Assembly (NCBI GenBank): GCA_965262605.1
Contig: CBDHFN010000003.1
Coordinates: forward strand, 62,001 to 126,000
Origin: CBDHFN01 sp965262605
GTDB taxonomy: Bacteria; Pseudomonadota; Alphaproteobacteria; JASGCL01
Direction of reading: 5' to 3'
Length of the DNA: 64,000 nt
In this document: positions 9,510 through 19,511 of the stretch, piece after piece
Position numbering within the stretch: position 1 is the stretch's first letter
Layout of the letters: each line of letters begins with the position of its first letter
Program-made: the position numbers and the translations under genes
Notes under the pieces: model-generated
Told to the model about the DNA's origin: nothing
The model's database searches: none
Seen by the model: only the letters and a program-made list of their open reading frames with translations

Positions 9510-10330
9510 TAGGGTTGGCTTGGGGCGATGGTTTTGGTAAATGTTTTGAGTGGCGTAGATTTATCAGGTTCAAATAACGGCACAGGTTTATTATTTATTA
9601 AAGCAAATGCCCGTTTATACCAATAATTATCGGGATAATTCACGCCCAAAACTGCCGCGATGCGCGATGCTTCGTCTTTAATACCAATGGTTAAATATAA
9701 TTCCACTAATCTTGCCATTGCCTCGGGGACATGGTTGGTGGTTTGAAATTGATCCATGACAATACGGAATCGGTTAATCGCGGCGGCATAATCGCCTCTG
9801 TCAATATAATATCTGCCCACTTCCATTTCTTTGCCCGCCAGATGATTATTGGCTAAATCGCGTTTTAATATGGCATCGCGGGCATAATCGCTTTCGGGGT
9901 ATAATTTCACAATAGCTTCAATTTCTTTCAGCGCCAAATAAGTAAATTCTTGATCGCGTTTCACATCGGAAATTTGTTCATAATACGACATGGCTTTTAA
10001 GTATCTTGCATAGGGGGTTTGTTCGTCAGATGGGTATAAATCAACAAATCGGTCTAAATTCAAAATCGCGTTCGTGTAATCATCGGATAAATAATAAATA
10101 TACGCCGCCATAATTTGCGCGCGTTTAGACCATTGCGAATAAGGATGCACCCGTTCAATTTCTTCAAAAGCGGGCGCAGCAGCTTTATATTTCGCGTTTT
10201 TAAATAATTCAAAAGCGGCATTATACATTTCTTCGGCAGGATATTCAACATATGGCTTCGCCGTTTTTTCGCAAGCCGTAATGGCAATTAATACCATTAA
10301 TATTGTCAATAAGCTTCGTAGTTTCATCAT
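9509..10330 (-). CDS. bamD: Outer membrane assembly lipoprotein BamD (ComL)
   Basis: BamD is the essential lipoprotein partner of BamA in inserting outer-membrane beta-barrels. The 273-residue protein has a lipoprotein signal with lipobox ITAC (cysteine at residue 20) and a series of TPR-like helices including AAPAFEEIERVHPYSQWS and DEQTPYARYLKAMSYYEQ. Two adjacent ATGs exist (10330 and 10327); the first overlaps the argG stop (ATGA). The operon reads argG-bamD-recN-hydrolase. Confidence 0.93.
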   Translation of the reverse strand: MMKLRSLLTILMVLIAITACEKTAKPYVEYPAEEMYNAAFELFKNAKYKAAAPAFEEIERVHPYSQWSKRAQIMAAYIYYLSDDYTNAILNLDRFVDLYPSDEQTPYARYLKAMSYYEQISDVKRDQEFTYLALKEIEAIVKLYPESDYARDAILKRDLANNHLAGKEMEVGRYYIDRGDYAAAINRFRIVMDQFQTTNHVPEAMARLVELYLTIGIKDEASRIAAVLGVNYPDNYWYKRAFALINNKPVPLFEPDKSTPLKTFTKTIAPSQP

Positions 10331-11550
10331 TTTTCATTCCTTTTATTGCGCCCAGCGATTAATTTTAAACGCAAACTATTTAAATTAATAAATCCCGCCG
10401 CATCGCGATGGTCATACACGGCAGATTCTTCAAATGTAACATGCGCCATGGAATATAGGCTTTTCTTAGATTTTCTGCCCATGCAGGTCATATTGCCTTT
10501 GTAAAGCTTAACAATAACTTCACCATCTACGCCTTCTTGGGATTTATCAATTAAGGCTTGCAACATATTTCGTTCGGGCGCAAACCAAAAACCATTATAT
10601 ATCATTTTGGCGTATCTGGGCATTAAATCATCTTTTAAATGCGCCGATTCCCTGTCCAAAGCGATGGATTCAATTTGCCGATGCGCAAATTGCCATAATG
10701 TGCCACCGGGGGTTTCATAAACACCGCGCGATTTCATGCCGACAAAACGATTTTCCACCATATCCAAGCGACCAATACCATGCTTGCCTGCTAGTCTATT
10801 TAATTCTGCCAGCATTTTAGACGGCGATAAATGCTTGCCATTAACGGCGATGGGGTCACCATTTTTAAATTCAATACTGACTTCTTCGGCGGTATCGGGG
10901 GCTTGTTCGGGGTTGGTTGTGCGCGAATAAACAAATTCAGGTGCGGGCATTGCTGGATCTTCAAGCACTTTACCCTCGGCAGAAATATGCAATAAATTCG
11001 CATCAACCGAAAAAGGTGCTTCGCCGCGTTTATCCTTGGCAATCGGTATTTGATGCTGTTCGGCATATTCAATTAATCTTGTGCGCGACATTAAATCCCA
11101 TTCGCGCCATGGGGCAATGACTTTGATGCTGGGATTTAAGGCATAATAGCTTAATTCAAAGCGCACTTGGTCGTTGCCTTTGCCAGTTGCGCCATGCGCC
11201 ACCGCATCGGCGCCTGTTAATTGCGCAATTTCAATTTGCCGTTTCGCGATTAAGGGGCGCGCAATGGAGGTGCCTAATAAATATTGCCCTTCGTATAAGC
11301 AATTGGCACGAAACATGGGCATAACAAAATCACGGACAAATTCTTCTTGCACATCTTCAATAAAAATTTCTTTAATACCGAACATTTCGGCTTTTTTGCG
11401 CGCGGGTTCTAATTCCTCGCCCTGACCTAAATCAGCCGTGAATGTCACTACTTCGGCTTGATAATTTTCTTGCAACCATTTTAAAATAACCGATGTATCC
11501 AAACCCCCTGAATAGGCTAAGACAATTTTTTTAACTTTGTTATACTTCAT
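10327..11550 (-). CDS. argG: Argininosuccinate synthase
   Basis: ArgG joins citrulline and aspartate in arginine synthesis. The protein has the N-type pyrophosphatase loop LAYSGGLDTSV near the start and the conserved GKGNDQVRFE and SPWSVDANL-like regions. A GTG in frame at 11556 could extend it by two codons, but AAGGG lies five bases before the ATG at 11550, so that ATG (407 residues) is preferred. It is the first gene of a minus-strand run ending at the hydrolase. Upstream is repeat array A. Confidence 0.96.
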   Translation of the reverse strand: MKYNKVKKIVLAYSGGLDTSVILKWLQENYQAEVVTFTADLGQGEELEPARKKAEMFGIKEIFIEDVQEEFVRDFVMPMFRANCLYEGQYLLGTSIARPLIAKRQIEIAQLTGADAVAHGATGKGNDQVRFELSYYALNPSIKVIAPWREWDLMSRTRLIEYAEQHQIPIAKDKRGEAPFSVDANLLHISAEGKVLEDPAMPAPEFVYSRTTNPEQAPDTAEEVSIEFKNGDPIAVNGKHLSPSKMLAELNRLAGKHGIGRLDMVENRFVGMKSRGVYETPGGTLWQFAHRQIESIALDRESAHLKDDLMPRYAKMIYNGFWFAPERNMLQALIDKSQEGVDGEVIVKLYKGNMTCMGRKSKKSLYSMAHVTFEESAVYDHRDAAGFINLNSLRLKLIAGRNKRNEK

Positions 11551-11745
11551 AATCACCCTTATTGTTGTTTTGCTTTATACCCTGCGCAATAAAAATTACC
11601 AAATAACTTTTAGTGTATTGCTTGAATATCAAACGAAAAAAAATTATGATGAATTCTTAAATTCTTGGGGTATTTAAAATATATATATACATAAACCCAT
11701 TAATTAAGCAAGAATTTTATATACAGAACATTCCCGATTTTTTTT
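11551..11745. other. Gene-free segment between argG and repeat array A
   Basis: A+T-rich sequence with no credible open frame. It should contain the argG promoter, but no convincing -35/-10 pair could be set. A short stretch around 11650-11680 (GAATTCTTAAATTCTTGGGG) looks like a decayed piece of the repeat unit described next. Confidence 0.35.
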
Positions 11746-12280
11746 AAGCGTAAGCGCAAAAACAGGTGCGAAAATAAAATTCTTGCTGTTTTTTCGTTAT
11801 ATTTTGGGGGATTCCCCCTAACCCCCTTTACCAAGAATTTTAAGAATTTTAAGAATTTTAAGAATTTTAAGAATTTTTTTCTTTGTCATCATGCAACCAT
11901 ATATTCTTAAGCAACTTTGATAATTAAATATTTTAATAATCATTTAATCCTATAATCCCATAATCCTATTCAAGCGTAAGCGTCAAAACGGGTGCGACAA
12001 TAAAATTCTTGCTGTTTTATTCGTTATATTTTGGGGGATTCCCCCAAACCCCCTTTACAAAGAATTTTAAGAATTTTAAGAATTTTAAGAATTTTAAGAA
12101 TTTTAAGAATTTTTTTCTTTTTCATCATGCAACCATATATTTTTAAGCAACTTTGATAATTAAATATTTTAATAATCATTAAATTCTTTTAATTCTTTTA
12201 ATTCTTTTAATTCTAGTAAAGCGTAAGCGCAAAAATGGGTGCGACAATAAAATTCTTGCTGTTTTATTCGTTATATTTTG
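11746..12280 (+). repeat. Modular repeat array A (two units plus a truncated third)
   Basis: Units begin AAGCGTAAGCG at about 11746, 11972 and 12219. Each full unit contains, in order, a conserved ~60-bp block, a G5-ATT-C5 hairpin with flanking T/A pairs (11806-11818 and 12033-12045, 227 bp apart), a 9-bp tandem tract AAGAATTTT (5 copies at 11833-11877, 6 at 12060-12113), a conserved ~70-bp linker around CATCATGCAACCATATAT, and a second tandem tract (8-bp ATCC-type in unit 1, 9-bp AATTCTTTT in unit 2). The third unit stops just as the hairpin would begin. The same family recurs inverted at 32911-34000. No transposase is present. Confidence 0.93.
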
Positions 12281-12364
12281 AATTACCATTGATGATTCGG
12301 CAGTTTTTAAATATTTCATAATAAAAATCTAGACAATGCCGTTAAATCAGTTTATAAATATGGC

Positions 12365-12997
12365 ATGTTTGCCCATCTTAAAGGATTAATTAGCGAAGTT
12401 CAGGATCAATATTGCGTTATTGATGTGGGCGGGGTTGGCTATTTGGTTTATTGTTCGGCGAAAACTTTGGTGCAAATTCCCCATGGCGAACATGCGTTAT
12501 TATATATTGAAACCATCGTGCGTGAGGATGTGATTGCTTTATATGGTTTTTGTAATAAAACGGATAAAGCAATTTTTAATCTGTTAAATTCCGTGCAAGG
12601 CGTGGGATTTAAAACTTGTTTAGCGATTCAATCGGCGATGAGCGGCGAAGAAATTGCCTTGGCAATATCCGCTAAGGACGGCAAGGCTTTTGCCAAAACT
12701 CCCGGCATTGGCGCCAAGCTTGGTATGCGCATCGTCATGGAATTAGCCGATAAATTCCATAAATCCATGGATATTGCCAGCACCATGAATATTAATTCCC
12801 CTGAGCAAAAATCCAGCAATTTTGCGCCGAATACCAGTAATTTAGACGAAGTTGTCGCCGCGCTTTGCGCGCTTGGTTATCAAAAATCAGCGGCGTTTAG
12901 CGCGGCTTTTAAAGCATCGGAAATTGCCGAACAAACCAATAAAGCCAAGGATTTGCAAAATCTTATCCCCATTGCCCTTAAAATACTTACCTCATGA
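12365..12997 (+). CDS. ruvA: Holliday junction branch migration protein RuvA
   Basis: RuvA binds the four-way junction and loads the RuvB motor. The 210-residue protein has the N-terminal OB-fold domain (FAHLKGLISEV), the helix-hairpin-helix region with VQGVGFKTCLAI and TPGIGAKLGMRIV, and a C-terminal RuvB-binding domain. The start at 12365 matches the family N-terminus; no strong ribosome site is visible. It overlaps ruvB by ATGA. ruvC, usually just upstream, is missing: array A occupies that place. Confidence 0.95.
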   Translation: MFAHLKGLISEVQDQYCVIDVGGVGYLVYCSAKTLVQIPHGEHALLYIETIVREDVIALYGFCNKTDKAIFNLLNSVQGVGFKTCLAIQSAMSGEEIALAISAKDGKAFAKTPGIGAKLGMRIVMELADKFHKSMDIASTMNINSPEQKSSNFAPNTSNLDEVVAALCALGYQKSAAFSAAFKASEIAEQTNKAKDLQNLIPIALKILTS

Positions 12998-14010
12998 ATG
13001 ATACGCGCGTTTTTAGCCCTGAAAAATTAGCCGATGATGAAAGATTTTCGCTTCGTCCAGAAAGTTTGCACGAATTTATCGGGCAAAGCAAGTTAAAACA
13101 AAACCTGCATTTAGCGATTCAAGCCGCGAAAATGCGCGCCCAGCCGCTTGACCATATTTTATTTTATGGACCACCGGGTTTGGGTAAAACCACGCTTTCG
13201 CAAATTATTTCCAAGGAATTGGGGGTGGGTTTTCGGGCAACTTCGGGACCCGTCATTACGAAAACTGGTGATTTAGCGGCGATTTTAACGAATTTACAAC
13301 CGCGCGATGTTTTATTTATTGACGAAATTCACCGCCTTAATCCGCAAATTGAAGAAATTTTATACCCCGCGATGGAAGATTTTGAACTTGATATAATTAT
13401 TGGCGAAGGACCATCGGCCAGGTCGGTGCGCATTGATTTACCGCCCTTTACCTTGGTGGCTGCAACCACGCGCGCGGGGCTAATCACCACGCCACTTCGC
13501 GAAAGATTTGGTTTGCCGCTGCATTTAGATTTTTATACGGATGATGAATTGCGCATTATTATTGACAGGCTGGCGCGATTATTATCAACCCCGATTACCC
13601 ATGCGGGTGCCGCTGAAATCGCGAAACGATGCCGTGGCACGCCACGGGTTGCGGGTCGCTTGATGCGCCGTGTGCGCGATTATGCGGTTGTGCATGCCAC
13701 GGGCGAAATTGACGAATTTATTGCCAATGAAGCATTGCAACAATTAGACATAGATAAATTAGGGCTTGATGAATTAGACCGAAAATATATGCGATGTTTG
13801 GCGGAATTTTATAATGGTGGTCCCGCGGGCATTGATACATTATCGGCGGCGCTTGCCCAAGAACGCGATGTGCTTGAAGAAGTAGTTGAGCCGTTTTTGG
13901 TGCAAAAAGGATTAATTCAACGCACCGCCCGCGGGCGCATGTTAGCACCCGAGGCTTGGCGATATTTGGGCATTACGCCGCCTAAATCAACCCCTGATTT
14001 ATTTGCATGA
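12994..14010 (+). CDS. ruvB: Holliday junction helicase RuvB
   Basis: The 338-residue AAA+ motor has Walker A GPPGLGKTT, Walker B LFIDEIHR, sensor AATTRAG and a C-terminal winged-helix domain containing GPAGIDTLS. It drives branch migration with RuvA. Length is normal. It overlaps ruvA at its start and galE at its end, both by ATGA, so the three genes form one translationally coupled unit. Confidence 0.97.
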   Translation: MNDTRVFSPEKLADDERFSLRPESLHEFIGQSKLKQNLHLAIQAAKMRAQPLDHILFYGPPGLGKTTLSQIISKELGVGFRATSGPVITKTGDLAAILTNLQPRDVLFIDEIHRLNPQIEEILYPAMEDFELDIIIGEGPSARSVRIDLPPFTLVAATTRAGLITTPLRERFGLPLHLDFYTDDELRIIIDRLARLLSTPITHAGAAEIAKRCRGTPRVAGRLMRRVRDYAVVHATGEIDEFIANEALQQLDIDKLGLDELDRKYMRCLAEFYNGGPAGIDTLSAALAQERDVLEEVVEPFLVQKGLIQRTARGRMLAPEAWRYLGITPPKSTPDLFA

Positions 14011-15020
14011 AACAACATATTTTAATTACGGGTGGATTGGGTTATATTGGGTCGCATATGGCGATTCGTTTGGCAAAAAATCATCACGAAATCGTTATTA
14101 TTGATAATTTAAGCAATAGTTCGTTGGATATTTTGCAAAAAATCACGGCAATTTGCGGCAAAGAGCCAATTTTTATTCGCGCTGATTTAACAAATATGGC
14201 TGAAATGCGCCCGATATTTGCGCAATATTCTTTTGGGCAAATTTACCATTTTGGCGGTTTAAAATCGGTTAATGATTCCTTGGCAATGCCCATAAATTAT
14301 TACCAAAATAATTTAATTTCTACTTGCAATCTTTGCCAATTAAGCCAAGAATTTGCCGTGAAATATTTAGTTTTTTCTTCTTCGGCAACAATTTATGGCG
14401 CGGACGCGCCAGTGCCTTATAGTGAATCTGCCATTAAATCGCCCAGCACGCCATATGGCAAAAGCAAATATTTTTGCGAACAAATAATTCAAGATTTTGC
14501 CCACGCGAATCCCGCCATGAAATACGCGATTTTGCGGTATTTTAATCCGATTGGCAATCACGAATCTGGTTTAATTGGCGAACAACCCTTGGGTAAGCCG
14601 AATAATTTAATGCCTTTTATTATTAAAGTTGCGATGCAAGAATATAAAAAATTAGCAATTTTTGGCAATGATTATGATACACCAGACGGCACATGTATTC
14701 GCGATTTTATTCATGTTGAAGATTTAATTACCGGGCATGAGCTTGCCATGGGGTATTTAATTACAAACCAAGATAATATTATCGTGAATTTAGGCACAGG
14801 TTTGGGAATTTCTGTGCTTAATTTAGTGGAAACATTCATCAAGGTTAATCAAATACCGATAAATTATCAATTTAGCCCAAGACGAAGCGGCGATATTGCT
14901 TGTTATTACGCCGATATTACCAAGGCGCAAAGATTATTAAACTTTACCGCGCAAAAAAATATTGACGATATTTGCCGCGACAGCTGGAAATTTGCGCAAA
15001 ATATACTACTTGCAAAATAA
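14007..15020 (+). CDS. galE: UDP-glucose 4-epimerase
   Basis: GalE interconverts UDP-glucose and UDP-galactose for surface polysaccharides. The 337-residue protein has the NAD-binding GGLGYIGSH (residues 9-17), HFGGLKSV, SSSATIYG and the catalytic YGKSK. The usual HFAGLKAV is here HFGGLKSV, a mild change. It is coupled to ruvB by an ATGA overlap, an unusual partner. A related specificity such as UDP-GlcNAc epimerase cannot be excluded. Confidence 0.88.
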   Translation: MKQHILITGGLGYIGSHMAIRLAKNHHEIVIIDNLSNSSLDILQKITAICGKEPIFIRADLTNMAEMRPIFAQYSFGQIYHFGGLKSVNDSLAMPINYYQNNLISTCNLCQLSQEFAVKYLVFSSSATIYGADAPVPYSESAIKSPSTPYGKSKYFCEQIIQDFAHANPAMKYAILRYFNPIGNHESGLIGEQPLGKPNNLMPFIIKVAMQEYKKLAIFGNDYDTPDGTCIRDFIHVEDLITGHELAMGYLITNQDNIIVNLGTGLGISVLNLVETFIKVNQIPINYQFSPRRSGDIACYYADITKAQRLLNFTAQKNIDDICRDSWKFAQNILLAK

Positions 15021-15055
15021 TAAAAAATTATTTATACTAAGCGTAATCATCAAGT

Positions 15056-15889
15056 ATGAATTATGGCTTAAATATGAATCAAATTCCCAAAATATCTGTA
15101 ATTATGCCGGTGTATAATTCCATGCCTTTTTTGCCCATGGCGATTGAATCTATATTACGCCAAGATTTTTCAGATTTTGAATTTATCATTGTTATAAATG
15201 GGATAAATACCGATGGCAGTCCCGAATGCGCCTTGCAATATGCCAAGCAAGATGCCCGTATTAAAGTTATTGTTGAATCTCAAAAAGGCATAATTTATGC
15301 CCTTAATACCGCTATTTACCATGCGCAAGGTGAATATATTGCCCGTATGGATGGTGATGATATTAGCCTGCCGCAACGATTAAGATGGCAATATAATTTT
15401 ATGCAAAATCACTCAGAAGTTGGTTTTATCGGCACGCAATTTCAATATATTGACGAAAATGGCACGATTACCGCCAATAAAAAACCCAAACCCACGAAAA
15501 TTCAAGGCAATATTACGCGCCGTTCTTGCCCAATTTTGCATCCAAGCTTGATGGTGCGGGGCGAATTAATGCGTAAAACGCCTTATCGCCCAATTCCGTG
15601 TGAGGATAATGATTTATTTTATCGCTTGTCTGAATTGGCGAATTTTGCTAATTTAAACGAAATTGGCGTATATTATCGCCGTCATTCCAACCAAATAACC
15701 GCCCAACCCAATAAAACTAATATTTATTACGATATATATGCTTTTTTAAGCCATTTAAGGCGCAATCAGGGGTTAACTGATTTTTTTAACCCCGATGATT
15801 TTCCATTAAATTTACCAAAATTATGGCGATTTTGCCGTCTTCCCCAAGATTATTTTTTAGTCGGTAAATTATATTTAAAATCTGGGTAA
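15056..15889 (+). CDS. Glycosyltransferase family 2
   Basis: This 277-residue GT-A-fold enzyme opens with ISVIMPVYNSMPFL and SILRQDFSDFEFIIV and has the metal-binding DxD-type motif ARMDGDD. These are the hallmarks of family 2 transferases that add sugars to cell-surface glycans using nucleotide sugars. A second in-frame ATG is at 15074. The 3' end overlaps the convergent glcD by 15 bp. Donor and acceptor are unknown; nearby galE suggests a galactose-containing glycan, which is inference. Confidence 0.85.
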   Translation: MNYGLNMNQIPKISVIMPVYNSMPFLPMAIESILRQDFSDFEFIIVINGINTDGSPECALQYAKQDARIKVIVESQKGIIYALNTAIYHAQGEYIARMDGDDISLPQRLRWQYNFMQNHSEVGFIGTQFQYIDENGTITANKKPKPTKIQGNITRRSCPILHPSLMVRGELMRKTPYRPIPCEDNDLFYRLSELANFANLNEIGVYYRRHSNQITAQPNKTNIYYDIYAFLSHLRRNQGLTDFFNPDDFPLNLPKLWRFCRLPQDYFLVGKLYLKSG

Positions 15890-17371
15890 ATCATCATGGG
15901 CAGTCTTGCCCTTATGCACATGCTGAAAACCCGATTCGGCGCATCGGTGCAGGGTCGGAAATACTTTACCCGGATTCAATAAATTATCCTTATCAAAGGC
16001 AAATTTTAACCGATGCTGTTGCGCTAAATCAGTCTCATTATACATAATCGGCATTAAATCGCGTTTTTCAATACCAATACCATGTTCCCCGCTTAACACT
16101 CCGCCGACTGCCACGCATAATTTTAAAATCTCAAAACCAAAATTCTCCGCTAAATCGCTCTGCCCGACAATATTACCATCATACATGATTAAGGGGTGTA
16201 AATTGCCATCGCCCGCATGAAAAACATTAATGGCTGGAAGCCTGTATTTTGCTTCCATTTTAACAATTTCATTTAAAACAAAACCAAGTTGCTTGCGTGG
16301 AATAGATCCGTCCATCACTAAATAATCGGGGGCTAATCTGGCGCAAGCGGTGAATGCCGATTTGCGCCCCAACCAAATTCGCGCTTTTTCGGCTTCGCTT
16401 TGGGCGGTTTTAAAATAAGTTGCGTGATTTTGCGTGCAAATTTGCGTAATTTGCGCGATAAGCTCGGCTACTTCGTCTTGCACCCCATCTAACTCAATGA
16501 TTAATAACGCGCCAACATCAAGCGGATAGCCCGCCTTGGCAAAATCCTCACATGCTTTGATTGACGGCTTGTCCATCATTTCAATCGCGGCGGGAATTAT
16601 GCCCGAACTAATAATATTAGCAACGGCATATCCGGCTTGTTCGGGGGAATCAAATCCGACCATCATTGCCTTGGCTATTTGGGGTTTGGGGATAATGCGC
16701 ACGGTGATTTCGGTTATCATTGCCAATAACCCTTCTGACCCTGTCATAATACCCAATAAATCCAAGCCAGCAGCATCATTAAATTTGCCACCAAAACGCA
16801 GTATTTGCCCATCAATTAACACGACTTCTAGCCCCAAAATATTATTGGTTGTTAAGCCGTATTTTAAACAATGCACACCGCCAGAATTTTCGGCAACATT
16901 GCCGCCTATCGAGCAGGCTAATTGCGAAGAAGGGTCGGGGGAATAAAAAAAGCCGTTATCCTCAACCGCTTTGGTAATGGTAAGATTGGCAACACAAGGT
17001 TGCACAACAACCGCGCGATTATCATAATCAATTTCAAGAATCTTGTTGAATTTTGACATAACCAACAAAATAGCGTCCGCAACTGGGTGCGAACCACCGC
17101 TTAGGCTTGTCCCTGCGCCCCTTGGCACAATTTTAATTTTATTTTGATGGCAATAAGCAAGAATTTTAGAAACTTCTTGGGTGTTTATTGGCAATACCAC
17201 AAGCATAGGCAAAGTTCGGTAGCTTACCATAGCATCGCTATCGTAATTCGTGCATTCGTCCAAATCGCTAAGGATTCGTGATTTATCTGGAATTATTTTC
17301 AATAAATCTTTAACAATGCCCAGCCGTCTTGCGATTACCGCAGAATCGGGGTCGGGCATGCAGATAGTCAT
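15875..17371 (-). CDS. glcD: FAD-linked oxidase, glycolate oxidase GlcD / D-lactate dehydrogenase type
   Basis: This 498-residue flavoprotein has the FAD-binding PCMH segment (IVPRGAGTSLSGGS and IGGNVAENSGGVH), a C-terminal oxidase domain (VFHAGDGNLHP) and the conserved GEHGIGIEKRDLMP. The family oxidises 2-hydroxy acids. The ATG overlaps the rpmJ stop by one base (TAATG); a second ATG at 17359 is possible. glcE and glcF, which form the full complex, are not adjacent, so single-subunit D-lactate dehydrogenase-like activity is equally possible. Confidence 0.88.
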   Translation of the reverse strand: MTICMPDPDSAVIARRLGIVKDLLKIIPDKSRILSDLDECTNYDSDAMVSYRTLPMLVVLPINTQEVSKILAYCHQNKIKIVPRGAGTSLSGGSHPVADAILLVMSKFNKILEIDYDNRAVVVQPCVANLTITKAVEDNGFFYSPDPSSQLACSIGGNVAENSGGVHCLKYGLTTNNILGLEVVLIDGQILRFGGKFNDAAGLDLLGIMTGSEGLLAMITEITVRIIPKPQIAKAMMVGFDSPEQAGYAVANIISSGIIPAAIEMMDKPSIKACEDFAKAGYPLDVGALLIIELDGVQDEVAELIAQITQICTQNHATYFKTAQSEAEKARIWLGRKSAFTACARLAPDYLVMDGSIPRKQLGFVLNEIVKMEAKYRLPAINVFHAGDGNLHPLIMYDGNIVGQSDLAENFGFEILKLCVAVGGVLSGEHGIGIEKRDLMPIMYNETDLAQQHRLKFAFDKDNLLNPGKVFPTLHRCAESGFQHVHKGKTAHDDLPRF

Positions 17372-17496
17372 TAGCCTTGCTTAGCTTTATAGCGAGGATT
17401 TTTTTTGTTAATCACATATAATCTACCTTTACGGCGGATTAATTGGCAATCTTTATCACGGCTGCGTAAAGTTTTCAGTGAGCTGGTAATTTTCAT
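17371..17496 (-). CDS. rpmJ: Ribosomal protein L36 (bL36)
   Basis: A 41-residue basic protein starting MKITSSLKTLRSRDKDCQL and ending RLYVINKKNPRYKAKQG, matching the alphaproteobacterial bL36 pattern (K-x-S-L-K-x-L-x-x-R-x-x-x, RRKGR-x-Y-x-INKKNPR-K-x-x-QG). Only one cysteine is present, so this is the zinc-less form. A strong GGAGAAG ribosome site precedes the ATG. The stop overlaps glcD by one base. Confidence 0.93.
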   Translation of the reverse strand: MKITSSLKTLRSRDKDCQLIRRKGRLYVINKKNPRYKAKQG

Positions 17497-17555
17497 AATC
17501 TTCTCCGAAGTTTCAATTTCTGTATAACAACTTTTTAAATGATGTCAAGGGGTAT

Positions 17556-18455
17556 TTACACGAATTTTTGAATTAACGCTTTTTCGTAATTTTCGCCCTT
17601 AATAAATGGCAATTGAAAATTCATATGCGCCGAATCAAGCGGTGGTTTTTCAAATAATTTGGCGATTTGTGAAATTATTGTCAAATGATCCTGCCAAATA
17701 TTGGCAATTTGGTCAAAGATTTTTGTGGGGTTTTGCTGGGCAACTGAAAAAACAAAATCTTCAACATAGCTTCCGCCATAATTGCTGCTTACTTTATCTC
17801 TATCGCTATCCTTGCCAAAAATAACATGATGCGCTGCCAATAAAGCCCATAATCTTCGTTCATCACCTTGTTTTTTATAGGCAAAATAAACATTTTGCAG
17901 CACAGTCCATTCTAATAACATATTGCGTAAAATTTTTGCATAACTATTAATTTGAATGATTTTTAAACTGCGGTGAAAGCCAAAGCGCACGGCTTGCTGA
18001 TAGGAACAATTGGGCATATGATTCGCCCAAACTGCTTTGTTAAAATATGATTCCCCAACGATTAAAGGTTGCGTATCGTGCAATAAAGGATCGCCAACAT
18101 CGTAAAATTGGCAATCATTGCGAAAAACATATAATGCGGGCGTAATTAATTGCGATAAATAATCATGGACATGGTGCATGATTAAACCATATTGCCCGCT
18201 TGATAAAATTTCATGGGCTTGGTGTAAAATATCATCATGAACCAGCACCATATCTGCGTCCAATTTCATAAAGCCACAATAATTTGCTTGATGCGCCGTA
18301 AAATTCGCGTATAAAATCTTATGCGCCTCAAAACTTGATTTGCCTGCGATAATAAAATAATCAAAATCGCAATTTTTTTGGTTTTTAAGCGAATCTTGCG
18401 ATGCCCGAAATTCTTGTTCGCCATTCGTCATAATGCCGACTAAGATTTTTGCCAT
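17556..18455 (-). CDS. Glycosyltransferase-like protein (GT-A fold)
   Basis: This 299-residue protein starts ILVGIMTNGEQEFRASQDSL, typical of family-2-like transferases, and contains FMKLDADMVLVHDD, where DAD matches the metal-binding DxD motif. The rest (DPLLHDTQPLIVGE and a helical C-terminal half) is not familiar. It is probably a sugar transferase for a surface glycan. It follows pdhA by 6 bp on the same strand, an unrelated partner, in the place where pdhB is expected. Confidence 0.6.
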   Translation of the reverse strand: MAKILVGIMTNGEQEFRASQDSLKNQKNCDFDYFIIAGKSSFEAHKILYANFTAHQANYCGFMKLDADMVLVHDDILHQAHEILSSGQYGLIMHHVHDYLSQLITPALYVFRNDCQFYDVGDPLLHDTQPLIVGESYFNKAVWANHMPNCSYQQAVRFGFHRSLKIIQINSYAKILRNMLLEWTVLQNVYFAYKKQGDERRLWALLAAHHVIFGKDSDRDKVSSNYGGSYVEDFVFSVAQQNPTKIFDQIANIWQDHLTIISQIAKLFEKPPLDSAHMNFQLPFIKGENYEKALIQKFV

Positions 18456-18461
18456 ATAATT

Positions 18462-19487
18462 TTAAGCCCCGATTAAGACATCAGTATATAATTGTGATGC
18501 GTCTGGCTCGGGGGAATTTTGGGCAACTTCGGTTGAATGGGTGATGATTTCTTTAATTTCTTTATCAATGATTTTAAACGCGTCTTCGCTTAAATAATCA
18601 CTATCGCTTAGGATTTTGCGCACTCGTTCAATCGGGTCGTGGTCGCGGCGCATTTCGTCCACTTCTTCTTTGGGGCGATATTTTGCGGGGTCAGACATGG
18701 AATGCCCGCGATACCGATAAGTCATCGCTTCAATAATATAAGGTCCCTTGCCTGCGCGGGCATGTTCAATCGCCAATCTGCCTGCCTCTGCCATGGCTTC
18801 AACATCCATGCCATCGGCTTGAATACCGGGAATACCATATGAAATACCCCTGTCGCATAATTCCAAACCCGGGGCAGACGCACGGGTTACAGCCGTGCCC
18901 ATGGCGTATCGGTTATTTTCAATCACGAAAATACAAGGCAATTTCCATAAAGCCGCCATGTTGAAAGACTCATATACTTGTCCTTGATTTAACGCGCCGT
19001 CACCGAAATAAGTCAAGGCAACATTATCTTTATTTTGGTATTTTAAACCAAACGCCAGCCCTGCGCCCAAGGGGACTTGCGCCCCGACAATACCATGCCC
19101 GCCGTAAAAATTCTTTTCGCGCGAAAACATGTGCATTGAGCCACCTTTACCGCGTGAATATCCAGCACTTCGCCCCGTTAATTCCGCCATTACGCCATCG
19201 GCGGACATGCCGCACGCCAACATATGCCCGTGGTCGCGATAAGAAGTTATCACGCAATCCCCCTCCTTCAAATGCGATTGCAAGCCAACGACAACGGCTT
19301 CTTGCCCAATATATAAATGACAAAAACCGCCAATTAAACCCATTCCATATAATTGACCGGCTTTTTCTTCAAAACGGCGAATCATTAACATATTGCGGTA
19401 ATGTTCGCGCAATTGCCCCAATCGTTCCATATCATTGGGGTTTTTTGCGCCGATTATTTGGGAATTTGTTTTAGGTTTTTTTGTCAT
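18462..19487 (-). CDS. pdhA: Pyruvate dehydrogenase E1 component, alpha subunit
   Basis: The 341-residue protein has the thiamine diphosphate motif GDGALNQGQVYESFNMA ending in ENN and the phosphoacceptor-loop-like YRYRGHSMSDPAKYR, both typical of E1 alpha. It decarboxylates pyruvate together with PdhB. In most alphaproteobacteria pdhA is followed by pdhB and pdhC; here a glycosyltransferase-like gene follows, so the complex is split. carD lies just upstream on the same strand (24 bp). Confidence 0.93.
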   Translation of the reverse strand: MTKKPKTNSQIIGAKNPNDMERLGQLREHYRNMLMIRRFEEKAGQLYGMGLIGGFCHLYIGQEAVVVGLQSHLKEGDCVITSYRDHGHMLACGMSADGVMAELTGRSAGYSRGKGGSMHMFSREKNFYGGHGIVGAQVPLGAGLAFGLKYQNKDNVALTYFGDGALNQGQVYESFNMAALWKLPCIFVIENNRYAMGTAVTRASAPGLELCDRGISYGIPGIQADGMDVEAMAEAGRLAIEHARAGKGPYIIEAMTYRYRGHSMSDPAKYRPKEEVDEMRRDHDPIERVRKILSDSDYLSEDAFKIIDKEIKEIITHSTEVAQNSPEPDASQLYTDVLIGA

Positions 19488-19511
19488 TAAATGCTTTCGT
19501 GGTTAATGGGA